36,360 nucleotides of DNA from JAVBJV01 sp031546815 (GCA_031546815.1 JAVBJV010000047.1:1-36360); one strand, 5' to 3'. Shown: positions 9,175 through 17,906, numbered from the stretch's first letter. Notes: a model not told the origin generated them from the sequence alone. A program made the numbers and translations.

Positions 9175-10671
9175 TTATAGAACGCCCATCCATTTCCACA
9201 CAGTCGCCGACAGCAACAGGATCACGCCGTACCCGAACAGGGTGAATGGGATGCCCAGTTTTGCAAACTGCTGCGCTGTGAACGCGCCTGTGCCATAGGC
9301 CAGCATGTTCTGCGGTGCATTCACCGGCAGGATCAGCCCGAACGAGATGACAAACTGCTGGATCAGTACAATCCCCAGCATGGTTTGCGGGCTTGCCGGC
9401 AAGGTCTGCACAAAGGCGATCATGATCGGGATCAGCGAGGCCGCCAGACCGGTGGCCGACGCAAACCCAAGATGCAGGATGATGTTGAACGCCGACAGCG
9501 CCGCAATCACCACCACCACCGGCAGGTGATCAAGCCCCATCTGCCCCAGTGTTGCATCTGCCAGCCATTTGGCAGCGCCAGTGCTGGTCAGGGTAAGACC
9601 CAGCGAGATCCCGATCCCGAACATCACGATGGTGCCCCACGGGATCAACGGTTCGGCGGTTTTCCAGTTCATCACCCCGATCGCGGGTGCCAGCAGAACT
9701 GCCACACCGATCAGCATCACACTGGCCGAGTCGATCTTGTGCAACACGCCTTCGGTCGACCAGAAACCCAGCAGCAGCAGGGCGATCACAATCAGCCGCC
9801 ATTCCGGTGCTTTCACCGGCCCCAGTGCATCGAGGTCGGAGCGTAGCGCCGCACGTGCACCTTCGCCGGTCGGGACTTCCGGACGCAGGATCACCATCAC
9901 CAGGATGAACAGCGCAATCACCATGATGACCGCGAACGGCGCGGTGATCGCCAGCCAGCCGCCCCAGGTGATGTCCTGACCGAAGGCGCGTTTGATGAAG
10001 CTCAGCCCGATCAGGTTCTGGGCCGCACCGGTCTTGAAGGTGATGTTGAACACGTTACAGGCCTGCGCGGTCACGATGATCAGCGCGGCCCCCAGCGAAC
10101 TGTTCACCGGCAGACGCAGCGCGGCGATAATCCCCAGCATAATGGGAATAACTGCCCCGACGCGCGCGGTAGCCGATGGGATGAACATGGCCAGAACGCC
10201 ACCGATAACGATCGCCCCGCCGATCAGACCAGCGGGCGACAGGCTCACCTTGTTCATGATCACCAGCGCGATACGCCGATCCAGCCCGACGCTTTTCATC
10301 GCCGCAGCCAAAAACAGCGCGCCGGCCACCAGCCAGGCGGCCGATTCGGAAAAGCCGGCGAGCATCAGCCTCAGCACCGCGCCGGAACTCATCGCGGCGG
10401 GCGCGACTGTGGCACCGGGTGCAACAGGCATGCTCGTGCCAACCATCGATATGATGGCCGCCGCCATCAGGACGAACGCACTGGCCGCGGCCGATACGCA
10501 CTCCGTGATCCACAGCGATACAGCCAACACCAGCAAGGCCAGCGCGGCCTGACCGGAACCGGTCAGCGATTCAGGACGAGGAAGGAGTAGTACGATTACG
10601 AATAACGCGATTGAGACAATCAGCCAGATCAGACGTCGGTCCGATGCGGGCTGTGCGGTTGCGTCGACCAT
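9175..10671 (-). CDS. SLC13/DASS-family anion (dicarboxylate) symporter
   Basis: Inner-membrane carrier of 498 aa with about a dozen hydrophobic segments, starting LIWLIVSIALFVIVLLLP after a short polar head. The family sodium/substrate sites appear as PSATARVGAVIPI in the first half (in place of the usual SNT) and LPVNAPQNMLAYG in the second half. Members take up di- or tricarboxylates, sulfate or similar anions with sodium ions. GGAGG sits 9 bases before the ATG. The gene is divergent from a lyase/CoA-transferase operon and shares a 166-base control region with it, so I infer that it imports the acid those enzymes break down. Family call is firm; substrate is inference. Confidence 0.85.
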   Translation of the reverse strand: MVDATAQPASDRRLIWLIVSIALFVIVLLLPRPESLTGSGQAALALLVLAVSLWITECVSAAASAFVLMAAAIISMVGTSMPVAPGATVAPAAMSSGAVLRLMLAGFSESAAWLVAGALFLAAAMKSVGLDRRIALVIMNKVSLSPAGLIGGAIVIGGVLAMFIPSATARVGAVIPIMLGIIAALRLPVNSSLGAALIIVTAQACNVFNITFKTGAAQNLIGLSFIKRAFGQDITWGGWLAITAPFAVIMVIALFILVMVILRPEVPTGEGARAALRSDLDALGPVKAPEWRLIVIALLLLGFWSTEGVLHKIDSASVMLIGVAVLLAPAIGVMNWKTAEPLIPWGTIVMFGIGISLGLTLTSTGAAKWLADATLGQMGLDHLPVVVVIAALSAFNIILHLGFASATGLAASLIPIMIAFVQTLPASPQTMLGIVLIQQFVISFGLILPVNAPQNMLAYGTGAFTAQQFAKLGIPFTLFGYGVILLLSATVWKWMGVL

Positions 10672-10692
10672 CGAGTAGTACCTCCAGTCAAT

Positions 10693-10764
10693 CAGTTGAC
10701 GTGGGCATTATGACGAAACAACTGGCGTCTGTATTTGATAGGTCTCAAGTGGCAGGTCTATCAT
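10693..10764. promoter_or_regulatory. Shared control region with two dyads and a promoter
   Basis: Between the divergent transporter and lyase genes there are two perfect inverted repeats: CAGTTG/CAACTG (10693-10698 and 10719-10724) and TGATAG/CTATCA (10736-10741 and 10758-10763). On the plus strand TTGATA (10735-10740) and TATCAT (10759-10764), 18 bases apart, make a good promoter (5/6 each) for the lyase operon, and the second dyad lies exactly on it. AGGTCT also occurs twice here as a direct repeat (10740-10745 and 10754-10759). A local regulator is implied but none is encoded alongside. Confidence 0.5.
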
Positions 10765-10837
10765 ACCGGCAGTAGTGTTTGCACGTAATTGTCACTCACC
10801 AAAAACGTTAAAAACCAAGAAAGCCCTGGGGATTATT

Positions 10838-11764
10838 ATGCGAGAAACCATCCGCATCTGCGAGGTCGGGCCGCGCGACGGTCTGCAAATGGCTAGATCC
10901 ACGATGCAGACTCACGACAAGAAACTCTGGGTTGCGTCTATCGCGGCAGCCGGAATACGCGAAATCGAGGTCGGATCATTCGTCTCGCCCAGATTGATCC
11001 CGGCGATGGCGGATACAGGTGATATCGTGCGCTATATGCGCGCGACATTACCGCAGGTGACGGCGGTTGCGCTGGTGCCCAATCTGCGCGGCGCGATGGA
11101 TGCGGTCGCAGCGGGGACGCAACGCATCAGCATTCCGGTCTCGGTCAGCGAGGCGCACAGTCGCGCCAACCTGAACCGTACGCCGCTGGAACAGGTGGCC
11201 GAGGTCGGGAAGATTGTCTCCTGGATGCGCACGCATGCCCCCGAGGTCGAGGTGGAAGCCGCGTGCTCCACCGCGTTCGGCTGCTCGATCGGCGGGCATG
11301 TGCCGGAACGCGATGTCACAGCGGTTGCTGCGGCGCTGATGGAGGCAGGCGTGCATGCGGTGGGGCTGGCCGACACGGTGGGTTACGCGCATCCGGCGCA
11401 GATCCGTTCGACCGTACGTGCCGTGCGCAGCGCCATCGGCGACGGGCTGGATGGACTGCATCTGCACGACACGATGGGCCTGGGGATCGCCAACGCACTG
11501 GCGGGGCTGGACGAGGGAATACGTTCGTTCGATGCCGCGATGGGTGGGCTTGGCGGCTGCCCGTTTGCGCCGGGTGCCTCGGGCAATATCGTCACCGAGG
11601 ATCTGGTGTTCATGCTGGAAAGCATGGGGCTCGATACCGGGATCGACCTTGCAAAATTGATCGAGGCGCGTGCCGTGCTGCATGCCGGACTGCCTGACGA
11701 ACCGCTGCATGGGCAGGTGGCGAAAGCCGGTATCCCCAAGACCTACAGCGGAGGCCGCGCATGA
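10838..11764 (+). CDS. HMG-CoA lyase family acyl-CoA lyase
   Basis: A 308-residue TIM-barrel lyase of the HMG-CoA lyase group, which cleaves 3-hydroxy-3-methyl acyl-CoAs such as HMG-CoA or citramalyl-CoA. Key features seen: EVGPRDGLQ (Arg13, Asp14) at the N-terminus, the metal-binding pair in HLHDT (His208, His210), CSTAFGCSIGG near 143-153, and the G-loop cysteine in GGLGGCPFAPGASGN (Cys241). The ATG at 10838 opens the conserved motif; the frame extends upstream but without similarity. The stop overlaps the next start as ATGA, so it is co-translated with the CoA-transferase. That pairing points to a CoA thioester made by the transferase as its substrate. HMG-CoA lyase proper in leucine breakdown is the alternative, but no leucine-pathway gene is present. 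Confidence 0.88.
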   Translation: MRETIRICEVGPRDGLQMARSTMQTHDKKLWVASIAAAGIREIEVGSFVSPRLIPAMADTGDIVRYMRATLPQVTAVALVPNLRGAMDAVAAGTQRISIPVSVSEAHSRANLNRTPLEQVAEVGKIVSWMRTHAPEVEVEAACSTAFGCSIGGHVPERDVTAVAAALMEAGVHAVGLADTVGYAHPAQIRSTVRAVRSAIGDGLDGLHLHDTMGLGIANALAGLDEGIRSFDAAMGGLGGCPFAPGASGNIVTEDLVFMLESMGLDTGIDLAKLIEARAVLHAGLPDEPLHGQVAKAGIPKTYSGGRA

Positions 11765-12948
11765 GTGCAACTCCGCTCTCCGGCCTGCGCGTGGTGGAAT
11801 TCACGCATATGGTGATGGGCCCGGCCTGCGGCATGCTGCTTGCCGATATGGGCGCCGACGTGGTGAAGGTTGAACCGGCACCCGATGGCGACAACACGCG
11901 CCGGCTGGTCGGCACCGGCACCGGGTTCTTCAGCGTGTTCAACCGCAACAAGCAGAGCCTGTCGGTCGACATGAAAAACCCCGAAGGTCTGGCGCTGGTG
12001 AAGAAGCTGATCGCGCAGGCCGATGTAGTGATCGAGAATTTCCGCCCCGGCGCGATGGAGAAACTCGGTCTTGGATACGCGGCGCTGTCGGCCGAAAATC
12101 CGCGACTGATCTATTGTTCGTGCAAGGGGTTTCTGCCCGGCCCGTACGACCATCGCACCGCGCTCGACGAAGTGGTGCAGATGATGGGCGGGCTTGCGTA
12201 TATGACCGGGCTTGAAGGCAAACCACTGCGCGCAGGTTCGTCGGTGAACGACATCATGGGCGGCATGTTCGGCGCGATCGCCATTCTGGCTGCGGTGCGC
12301 GAACGCGAGAACACCGGGCGTGGCCAGCACGTGCAATCGGCGCTGTTCGAGAACACGGCCCTGCTGATGGCGCAGCACATGGCGCAGATCACCATGACCG
12401 GCAAGGAACCGCCGCCGATGTCCACCCGCCAGCCGACCTGGCCGATCTACGACATTTTCGACACGGCGGATGACGAGCAGATTTTCATCGGCGTGGTGAC
12501 CGACACGCAGTGGCAGAGCTTCTGCACCGAATATCAGCTTGCAGAATTGCAGTCCGACCCGACACTCGCCACCCAGGCGCAACGCACGCAGGGGCGCGAG
12601 CGCACCATCCCGGTGATCGCCGCCACGATGAAGCGCTTTACCAAGGCGGAACTAAGCGCCGCGTGCGACCGGCTCGGCCTGCCCTTTGCTCCGATCGCGC
12701 GCCCGGCCGATCTGTTCGACGATCCGCATCTGAACGCACCGGGCGGCATGCTGGACTACGCGTTGGCCGACGGGAAGCGACTGCGCATTCCGGCGCTGCC
12801 GATGGCGTTCGACAATGAACGGCTGAAGCTGCATCGCCCGCTGCCGAAGACTGGCGAACACGGCGCGGCGATCGCCCGCCTGCTGGGATACGCCGAGGCA
12901 GATATCAAAGCACTGTTTCAGCGAGGAATTCTGTCCTCACCCGATTGA
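11761..12948 (+). CDS. CaiB/BaiF family (class III) CoA-transferase
   Basis: CoA-transferase of 395 aa that moves CoA from one acyl-CoA to a free carboxylic acid. It has the family start GLRVVEFTHMVMGPACG, the block GADVVKVEPAPDGD (31-44), SVDMKNPEG (68-76), VVIENFRPGAMEKLG (89-103) and the putative catalytic aspartate Asp164 in SSVNDIMGGMFGA. Length and order are normal for the family. Translation is coupled to the lyase by ATGA. In known pathways a similar pair activates itaconate, citramalate or HMG with succinyl-CoA and then splits the product; which acid is used here is open. A weak 6-base palindrome (12949-12954/12961-12966) follows the stop. Confidence 0.88.
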   Translation: MSATPLSGLRVVEFTHMVMGPACGMLLADMGADVVKVEPAPDGDNTRRLVGTGTGFFSVFNRNKQSLSVDMKNPEGLALVKKLIAQADVVIENFRPGAMEKLGLGYAALSAENPRLIYCSCKGFLPGPYDHRTALDEVVQMMGGLAYMTGLEGKPLRAGSSVNDIMGGMFGAIAILAAVRERENTGRGQHVQSALFENTALLMAQHMAQITMTGKEPPPMSTRQPTWPIYDIFDTADDEQIFIGVVTDTQWQSFCTEYQLAELQSDPTLATQAQRTQGRERTIPVIAATMKRFTKAELSAACDRLGLPFAPIARPADLFDDPHLNAPGGMLDYALADGKRLRIPALPMAFDNERLKLHRPLPKTGEHGAAIARLLGYAEADIKALFQRGILSSPD

Positions 12949-13001
12949 CATGAACTATATTTCATGATGAGAGATGGCAAAACGCACAGGCAGATATCGT
13001 C

Positions 13002-13736
13002 ATGATCATTCTTGTCACCACGCATAAGGATATCGTCGCTGGTACAATGCGCCCGGCCGATATCGCCTGTCCGGCCTGTCAGGCCAAAGGCGGGCTGAAG
13101 ATGGACTTCCTGCGCCATGAAGCCAATCACAGCATGGTGTTTCTGGTCCGCTCCCCGTGCCACGCCGCCACCCTGGAATGTGAGCGTTGCAAGCAGGAGA
13201 TCCCGCACGCGCAGTGGACGGGGCCGCTGAAGCTGTTTTTCGAAACCTACCGCCGCAATTTCGGCCGCTGGCTGGCGATCCGGCCTACCAAGATTTTGCT
13301 GGCCTTTATTGCGTTTATGGTTGTGGCGGCCATCTGGGTCCGTTACGACATGCAGCAGAGTCAGACCTCAGGCCGGGACTATCAGACCAGCCGCGAGACC
13401 ATTACCCGCGCCATCACAGCGCCGAAACCAGGTATGATCTGGCTGGTGTCCTATACGCGCCCGGAAGATGTAGGACCGCGGAGCGCAACCTCGACACATC
13501 GGCTAGTGCAGGTTGAGAGAGCCGAGGGAAATACGGTGACCGTGCGCTTCCATCATACTGCGGCAGAGCCGCTGACAGGCATCGCCCGCAATGTCTCGGG
13601 GACCGAGGACGCGAATTTCACCGGACCGCAGGTTACATTGCAACGTGTCAGCAACACAATGTTCCGGATTGTCAGTGGGATAACAACCGCACCGAATGAG
13701 CCGAACATGTTCATCACGCGCATCGTCAAGGAATAG
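13002..13736 (+). CDS. Zinc-ribbon single-span membrane protein, tandem copy 1
   Basis: I do not recognise a named family. The 244 residues show an N-terminal four-cysteine knuckle, CPAC at 23-26 and CERC at 60-63, with a third conserved cysteine at 53, then WTGPLKLFF (72-80), one hydrophobic helix at about 96-114 (ILLAFIAFMVVAAIWV), and a C-terminal soluble domain of about 125 residues, probably beta-rich. Two stretches in that domain are shared with the next gene: SYTRPEDV and VSGTEDANFTGPQV. There is no signal peptide, so the ribbon is expected in the cytosol and the C-terminal domain outside the inner membrane. The upstream ribosome site is weak. It follows the CoA-transferase by 53 bases on the same strand but has no obvious link to it. 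Confidence 0.8.
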   Translation: MIILVTTHKDIVAGTMRPADIACPACQAKGGLKMDFLRHEANHSMVFLVRSPCHAATLECERCKQEIPHAQWTGPLKLFFETYRRNFGRWLAIRPTKILLAFIAFMVVAAIWVRYDMQQSQTSGRDYQTSRETITRAITAPKPGMIWLVSYTRPEDVGPRSATSTHRLVQVERAEGNTVTVRFHHTAAEPLTGIARNVSGTEDANFTGPQVTLQRVSNTMFRIVSGITTAPNEPNMFITRIVKE

Positions 13737-13748
13737 CTCAAAGCCACC

Positions 13749-14498
13749 ATGGCCATCGTTACCACCACGCCTGGATCCACTAGTACCGGCACCAGGCCTC
13801 TCCCCGATATCGCATGCCCGCTATGCGCGACCAAAGGCGGGCTGGAGATGCAGTTCATTCGCCCGACGGTCAACGTCAGCGCGGTCGTGGTGGTCTCTCT
13901 TCCGTGCAACGACGCAAAACTGCACTGCTCCGCCTGCAATCGCGAGGTTCCGCCACAAATGTGGACAGGGCCGCTGAAACTGTTCTCGCTCACGCATCAG
14001 GCCGATTTCGCCAAGGGTAGAAAATTCCGGTTCACCTGGCTCGGCAAGGCACTCGGTGTGGTGATGCTGGCAGGTGTCCTCTGGCTTGGGTGGGGCCTGT
14101 ACGAGGGCTATAAAAGCCAGACCTCCGGCCTGATTTACCAGACCAGCGACGCGACCATTTCGCGTGTGCTTTCCGCCCCCAAGCCGGGCACGATTCTGGT
14201 GATCTCCTACACCCGTCCGGAAGACATCCGTGGAAGCACGGCCGGATCCACCGAATGGCTGGCACGTGTGGAAGCTGCCGAGAACGACACACTGACCCTG
14301 CGCTTCCATCGCGCACCGCCCACCGAACGTTCCGCACGCTTTGCCCCCACGGTGTCAGGGACCGAGGACGCAAATTTCACCGGCCCGCAGGTCGTGGTAC
14401 GCCGCACCAGAAACCCGGCTGACTTCCGGATCCTCAGCGGCGTGCCAACACCGCCACGTCACGATCTTCTGTCCGTCTACCGGATCGTCAGGGAGTAG
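13749..14498 (+). CDS. Zinc-ribbon single-span membrane protein, tandem copy 2
   Basis: Paralog of the preceding gene, 249 aa, starting 12 bases after it. The four ribbon cysteines are at exactly the same residue numbers (CPLC 23-26, CSAC 60-63, plus Cys53), followed by WTGPLKLFS, a single hydrophobic helix at about 101-117 and the same C-terminal domain with SYTRPEDI, VSGTEDANFTGPQV and a final YRIVRE. The conserved blocks around the cysteines and at the C-terminus, against a diverged middle, show an old duplication with both copies kept intact. Its last 11 bases overlap the 3' end of the opposite-strand MFS gene. Function unknown; a two-subunit membrane complex is a possible reading. Confidence 0.8.
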   Translation: MAIVTTTPGSTSTGTRPLPDIACPLCATKGGLEMQFIRPTVNVSAVVVVSLPCNDAKLHCSACNREVPPQMWTGPLKLFSLTHQADFAKGRKFRFTWLGKALGVVMLAGVLWLGWGLYEGYKSQTSGLIYQTSDATISRVLSAPKPGTILVISYTRPEDIRGSTAGSTEWLARVEAAENDTLTLRFHRAPPTERSARFAPTVSGTEDANFTGPQVVVRRTRNPADFRILSGVPTPPRHDLLSVYRIVRE

Positions 14499-15669
14499 AA
14501 CGCGGCACGGTCAGACGCCAGAAGCACACGGCGCCTGCCAGCAGCGCGATTGCCAGCGCGGCAATTGCCCCCGCGACACCCGCAAAGCCCGCCACCACGC
14601 CCGACACCGGCAGCAGCAGCGCCGTGCCCGCAAAGAACGACAGATTGACGGCGGCCAGCGCGCGGCCCGTCTCTTCCGGTTTGGTTTCCGTGCGCGCAAT
14701 CGCGAACAGCAGCGGCTGGGTCGCCACGCCGAACCCATAGACCAGCAGCAGCCCCGCATCGACGTAAACGGGCAGCTCCGCGCAGGCCAGCAGCACGAAC
14801 AGCAGCACACCGGCCAGCACATGCCCGCCCACCACCAACGCACGCCGGTTGCCGAAGCGCCGATCCGCAATGCCGGTCAGTGCCGGTCCTGCGATCAGCG
14901 CGAAGGTCAGCAGCAGCAGGATGTTCCCCGCCTCGATCCGCGACAGATGCTTGATGTCCATCAGCCACGGCCCGCCCCACAGGCCGCGCACCCCGATAAT
15001 CCCCGCCAGCGACACAAACGCCAGCACAACCGGCGCGCGCAGCGTGCGCGAACACAGCAGATGCACCACGCCGCGCGCATCACCCAGCAGAGTCCGGTCC
15101 GGATGCGGCGTCGGTCGCACGCTGTGCACGAACAGGAATTCCAGCACCAGCACCAGCACGCCAAACGCCGCGCCCGCATAGAACCCGGCCCGCCAGCCTG
15201 CCACTTCCACCAGCCACGCCAGCGGACTGGCCGAGATCAGCATACCCGTATTGCCCAACCCCAGGATCAACCCGCTCCATAGTCCGAACTGTGCGGCGGC
15301 CATGCTGGAGGACGCGAACGTCATCGGCGCGATCAGCATGCCGGAAAAACCAAACCCCATCACGATCTGCGCGGCGGCCATGCTCCACGGGCCGGTCGCC
15401 ATCGCCGCCATCAGCGCACCGATCGAGGCAATAGTTATCAGGACCATCGCCACCGGCCGCACACCGAACCGGTCCAGCGCCACGCCCACCGGGATCTGCC
15501 CCAGCGCGAAGGCAAAATGGAACAGCCCGGTGATGCTGGCGATACTCTCGTCACTGACGCCCAGATCGTGCGCCAGCAGATCCGTCGCAATGGCGGGCAG
15601 CGTGCGCATCGCGTTCGACAGCGCGTGCCCGCAGGTCAGCACCACCAGTGCAACGGCCAGGCCCCGCAT
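14488..15669 (-). CDS. MFS transporter
   Basis: Major facilitator protein of 393 aa with 12 likely helices. The loop between helices 2 and 3 reads GVALDRFGVRPV, the MFS motif A pattern, and the second half repeats a version in GIADRRFGNRRALV. The start codon overlaps the stop of the dehydrogenase gene as TGATG, so it is the third gene of a coupled operon. It may carry the acid or amino compound handled by its two partners, or a product of them; the sequence does not tell direction or substrate. The 3' end overlaps the zinc-ribbon paralog on the other strand by 11 bases. Confidence 0.85.
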   Translation of the reverse strand: MRGLAVALVVLTCGHALSNAMRTLPAIATDLLAHDLGVSDESIASITGLFHFAFALGQIPVGVALDRFGVRPVAMVLITIASIGALMAAMATGPWSMAAAQIVMGFGFSGMLIAPMTFASSSMAAAQFGLWSGLILGLGNTGMLISASPLAWLVEVAGWRAGFYAGAAFGVLVLVLEFLFVHSVRPTPHPDRTLLGDARGVVHLLCSRTLRAPVVLAFVSLAGIIGVRGLWGGPWLMDIKHLSRIEAGNILLLLTFALIAGPALTGIADRRFGNRRALVVGGHVLAGVLLFVLLACAELPVYVDAGLLLVYGFGVATQPLLFAIARTETKPEETGRALAAVNLSFFAGTALLLPVSGVVAGFAGVAGAIAALAIALLAGAVCFWRLTVPRSTP

Positions 15670-17048
15670 CAGTTACGGAACATCTTGCCGGGATTCAGAA
15701 GTCCCTTCGGATCGAACGTCGCCTTGATCGAGCGCATCACCGCCAGCGTTTCCGCCCCGTGTTCCTGTTCAAGGAATTCGCGCTTGCCAATGCCGACGCC
15801 ATGTTCGCCCGAACACGACCCTTCCAGCGCCAGCGCACGCGCGACGATTTTCTTGTCGAGGTTCCACGCACGTTCGATCCCGCCTTCTTCCGGCGGAACC
15901 ATGATCAGCGTGTGGAAATTGCCGTCACCCACATGCCCGACCATCGTCACGAACAGGCCCGATTCCGCGATGTCCTGCTCGACCCCGGTGATGAGTTCGG
16001 TCAGGCGCGAGATCGGCACGATGGCGTCGGTGGTAAACGTGCCATAACCGGGGCGCATCGCACGCCCCGCATGATACGCATCGTGGCGCGCCTTCCACAG
16101 CTTGTTGCGCTCGGCCGGGTCCGACGTCCACATGAAGCCGTGCCCGCCGCAGCCATTGGCGATGTCCTCGGCCAGCTGCGCCTGTTCGGCCACCGCATCC
16201 GGGCCGCCGTGGAATTCGAAGAACAGCGTCGGTGCGTTCTTCAGGTTTTCCAGCTTCGAGAATGCAATGCTCGCCTGCATCTGCACGGCGTCGAGGAATT
16301 CGACGCGCGCCACCGGAATACCCGCCTGAATCACTGCGGTGGATGTTTCAATCGCGGCGGCCACAGTGTCGAACTGACAGATCGCCGCCGTCACCGCTTC
16401 GGGAATACCCGACAGACGCAACTGGATTTCGGTAATGATGCCGAGCGTCCCCTCGCTGCCGATGAACAGCCGCGTGAGGTCGTACCCGGTCGAGGATTTG
16501 CGCGTGCGCCCGCCCGTCTTGATGATGCGGCAATCGGCCATCACCACGGTCAACCCGGTGACAGTCTCGCGCATCGTGCCGTAACGCACCGCGGCGGTGC
16601 CGGATGCACGGGTTGCGCACATGCCGCCGATCGTCGCGTTGGCGCCGGGGTCGACCGGGAAGAACAGGCCCTGGTCGCGCAGATGTTCGTTCAGTTCGAT
16701 GCGCGTGACGCCCGCCTGCACGCGGCAGTCCAGATCGTCCTGACTTACCTGCAGCACCTTGTCCATGCGCGTCAGGTCCAGACTGATGCCGCCACGCACC
16801 GGCGTGACGTGTCCTTCCAGACTGGTTCCCGCCGCGAACGCCACCACCGGCACGCCGTGCGTGTTGCACAGCATCAGCAGCTTCGCGACTTCTTCCGTGG
16901 TTTCCACAAACGCCACGGCGTCGGGCAGCACGGGGGGGTGGGCGTCCTCGCCGTGGCTGTGCTGGTCGCGCAGCGCGGCGTTGGTGGTGATGCGGTCGCC
17001 CAGAAAGTCGCGGGCGGCGGCGATTACGGTCTCGGCTGGAGTGCTCAT
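15669..17048 (-). CDS. FAD-linked 2-hydroxyacid dehydrogenase (GlcD/DLD family)
   Basis: A 459-residue flavoprotein of the D-lactate dehydrogenase (cytochrome)/glycolate oxidase GlcD group. The FAD-binding PCMH domain shows VVAFAAGTSLEGH, the block GGMCATRASGTAAVRYGTM, and IGSEGTLGIITE; the C-terminal domain ends with GSCSGEHGVGIGKREFL, where the His is a family active-site residue. Such enzymes oxidise D-2-hydroxy acids to 2-oxo acids and feed electrons to the respiratory chain. The ATG directly follows the TGA of the upstream hydrolase (TGAATG) and the stop overlaps the MFS start, so all three genes are one unit. The substrate is not readable; D-lactate is only one option. Confidence 0.9.
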   Translation of the reverse strand: MSTPAETVIAAARDFLGDRITTNAALRDQHSHGEDAHPPVLPDAVAFVETTEEVAKLLMLCNTHGVPVVAFAAGTSLEGHVTPVRGGISLDLTRMDKVLQVSQDDLDCRVQAGVTRIELNEHLRDQGLFFPVDPGANATIGGMCATRASGTAAVRYGTMRETVTGLTVVMADCRIIKTGGRTRKSSTGYDLTRLFIGSEGTLGIITEIQLRLSGIPEAVTAAICQFDTVAAAIETSTAVIQAGIPVARVEFLDAVQMQASIAFSKLENLKNAPTLFFEFHGGPDAVAEQAQLAEDIANGCGGHGFMWTSDPAERNKLWKARHDAYHAGRAMRPGYGTFTTDAIVPISRLTELITGVEQDIAESGLFVTMVGHVGDGNFHTLIMVPPEEGGIERAWNLDKKIVARALALEGSCSGEHGVGIGKREFLEQEHGAETLAVMRSIKATFDPKGLLNPGKMFRN

Positions 17049-17906
17049 TCAGGGTTCTCGCAACAACGGGCAGGTCAGGCAGCGCGGCCCGCCGCCGCCC
17101 CGGGTGAACAGGGACAGGTCGGGGTCCAGCACCGTCAGCCCTTCGGCGCGCAGCATCGTGTTGACGCGCGTATTGGCCGCAGTGGAAATCACACGATCGC
17201 GCCCCAGTGACAAGACATTACAGCCCAGCGCCATGGTTTCCGCATACGAAACGTCCAGACAGCGTATGCCGTGCCCGGCCAGCCAGTCGATGAACCCGCC
17301 ATCCAGCGCCTCGGTGCAGGCCAGCGCCAGACCGGGCGCCACCATGCTGAACAGCACGTCGAGGTGCAGGAAATGTTCGTCGAACATCTCGAGCCGGACT
17401 TCCCACCCTTCGGTGCGCAGCCATGCGGCAAGCTGCGCCGCCCCGGCATCGCTGGTGCGGCCGGCGGAGATGCCAATCACCGCAAGACCCGGACGGATCA
17501 GGTGAATATCGCCACCCTCGATGGTGCCGGCGGACGACATGCGCCAGAACGGCGTGCTGTGCCCGGTGTGGAATTCCAGCACGGAGGCATATTCGCCGCG
17601 CCGCTGCGGGCGCTCCATCTGGGCGAGGAACGGCCCCCACGGCGTGACGGCGGATGAATCGCGCGTGAACACCATGCACGGCAGATGCGGCGCGGGCGGC
17701 ATGAAGTGCGTGGTGACGCCGGCCGCGTGCAATGCCGTGGTGAAGGCGCGGTGCTGGTGCTGCAATTGGGCGGGATCGGGCTGGCGGCCCTCGGCCAGCG
17801 CGCGGCGGACGATGCTGTTGATCGGCAGCCACCGGTAATGATCGGGCGCGGCCAGCAGCACCGCGTGCAATACGCCGGTCTCCGATGTGACGCCGGTCTT
17901 CATCAT
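17049..17906 (-). CDS. DDAH/arginine deiminase-fold hydrolase
   Basis: A 285-residue guanidino-modifying enzyme family protein, resembling dimethylarginine dimethylaminohydrolase. In the fold order I see FTRDSS (80-85), EGGDIHL starting at 130, the catalytic-type histidine in HLHLDVLFS (His181) and the nucleophile-type cysteine in GGPRCLTCPLL (Cys276), so the Cys-His-Glu/Asp machinery looks complete. Members release dimethylamine, ammonia or act on other guanidines. The start at 17906 is preferred because AAAGGG ends 9 bases before it; an ATG three codons upstream abuts that site and is unlikely. First gene of the hydrolase-dehydrogenase-MFS operon. Family confident, substrate not. Confidence 0.82.
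   Translation of the reverse strand: MMKTGVTSETGVLHAVLLAAPDHYRWLPINSIVRRALAEGRQPDPAQLQHQHRAFTTALHAAGVTTHFMPPAPHLPCMVFTRDSSAVTPWGPFLAQMERPQRRGEYASVLEFHTGHSTPFWRMSSAGTIEGGDIHLIRPGLAVIGISAGRTSDAGAAQLAAWLRTEGWEVRLEMFDEHFLHLDVLFSMVAPGLALACTEALDGGFIDWLAGHGIRCLDVSYAETMALGCNVLSLGRDRVISTAANTRVNTMLRAEGLTVLDPDLSLFTRGGGGPRCLTCPLLREP

Noticed and set aside
12949..12966. Palindrome CATGAA/TTCATG after the CoA-transferase
   Set aside because: Six base pairs, AT-rich and without a T-run; too weak to call a terminator or operator.
13771..13812. Cluster of restriction-site-like hexamers (GGATCC, ACTAGT, AGGCCT, GATATC) resembling a cloning polylinker
   Set aside because: It lies in frame within an intact gene whose downstream residues line up with its paralog, and the order does not continue as a vector polylinker. 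Chance is the better explanation.
15648..17210. 520-codon open frame on the plus strand
   Set aside because: Antisense to the FAD dehydrogenase, which has full family motifs; the plus frame has none.
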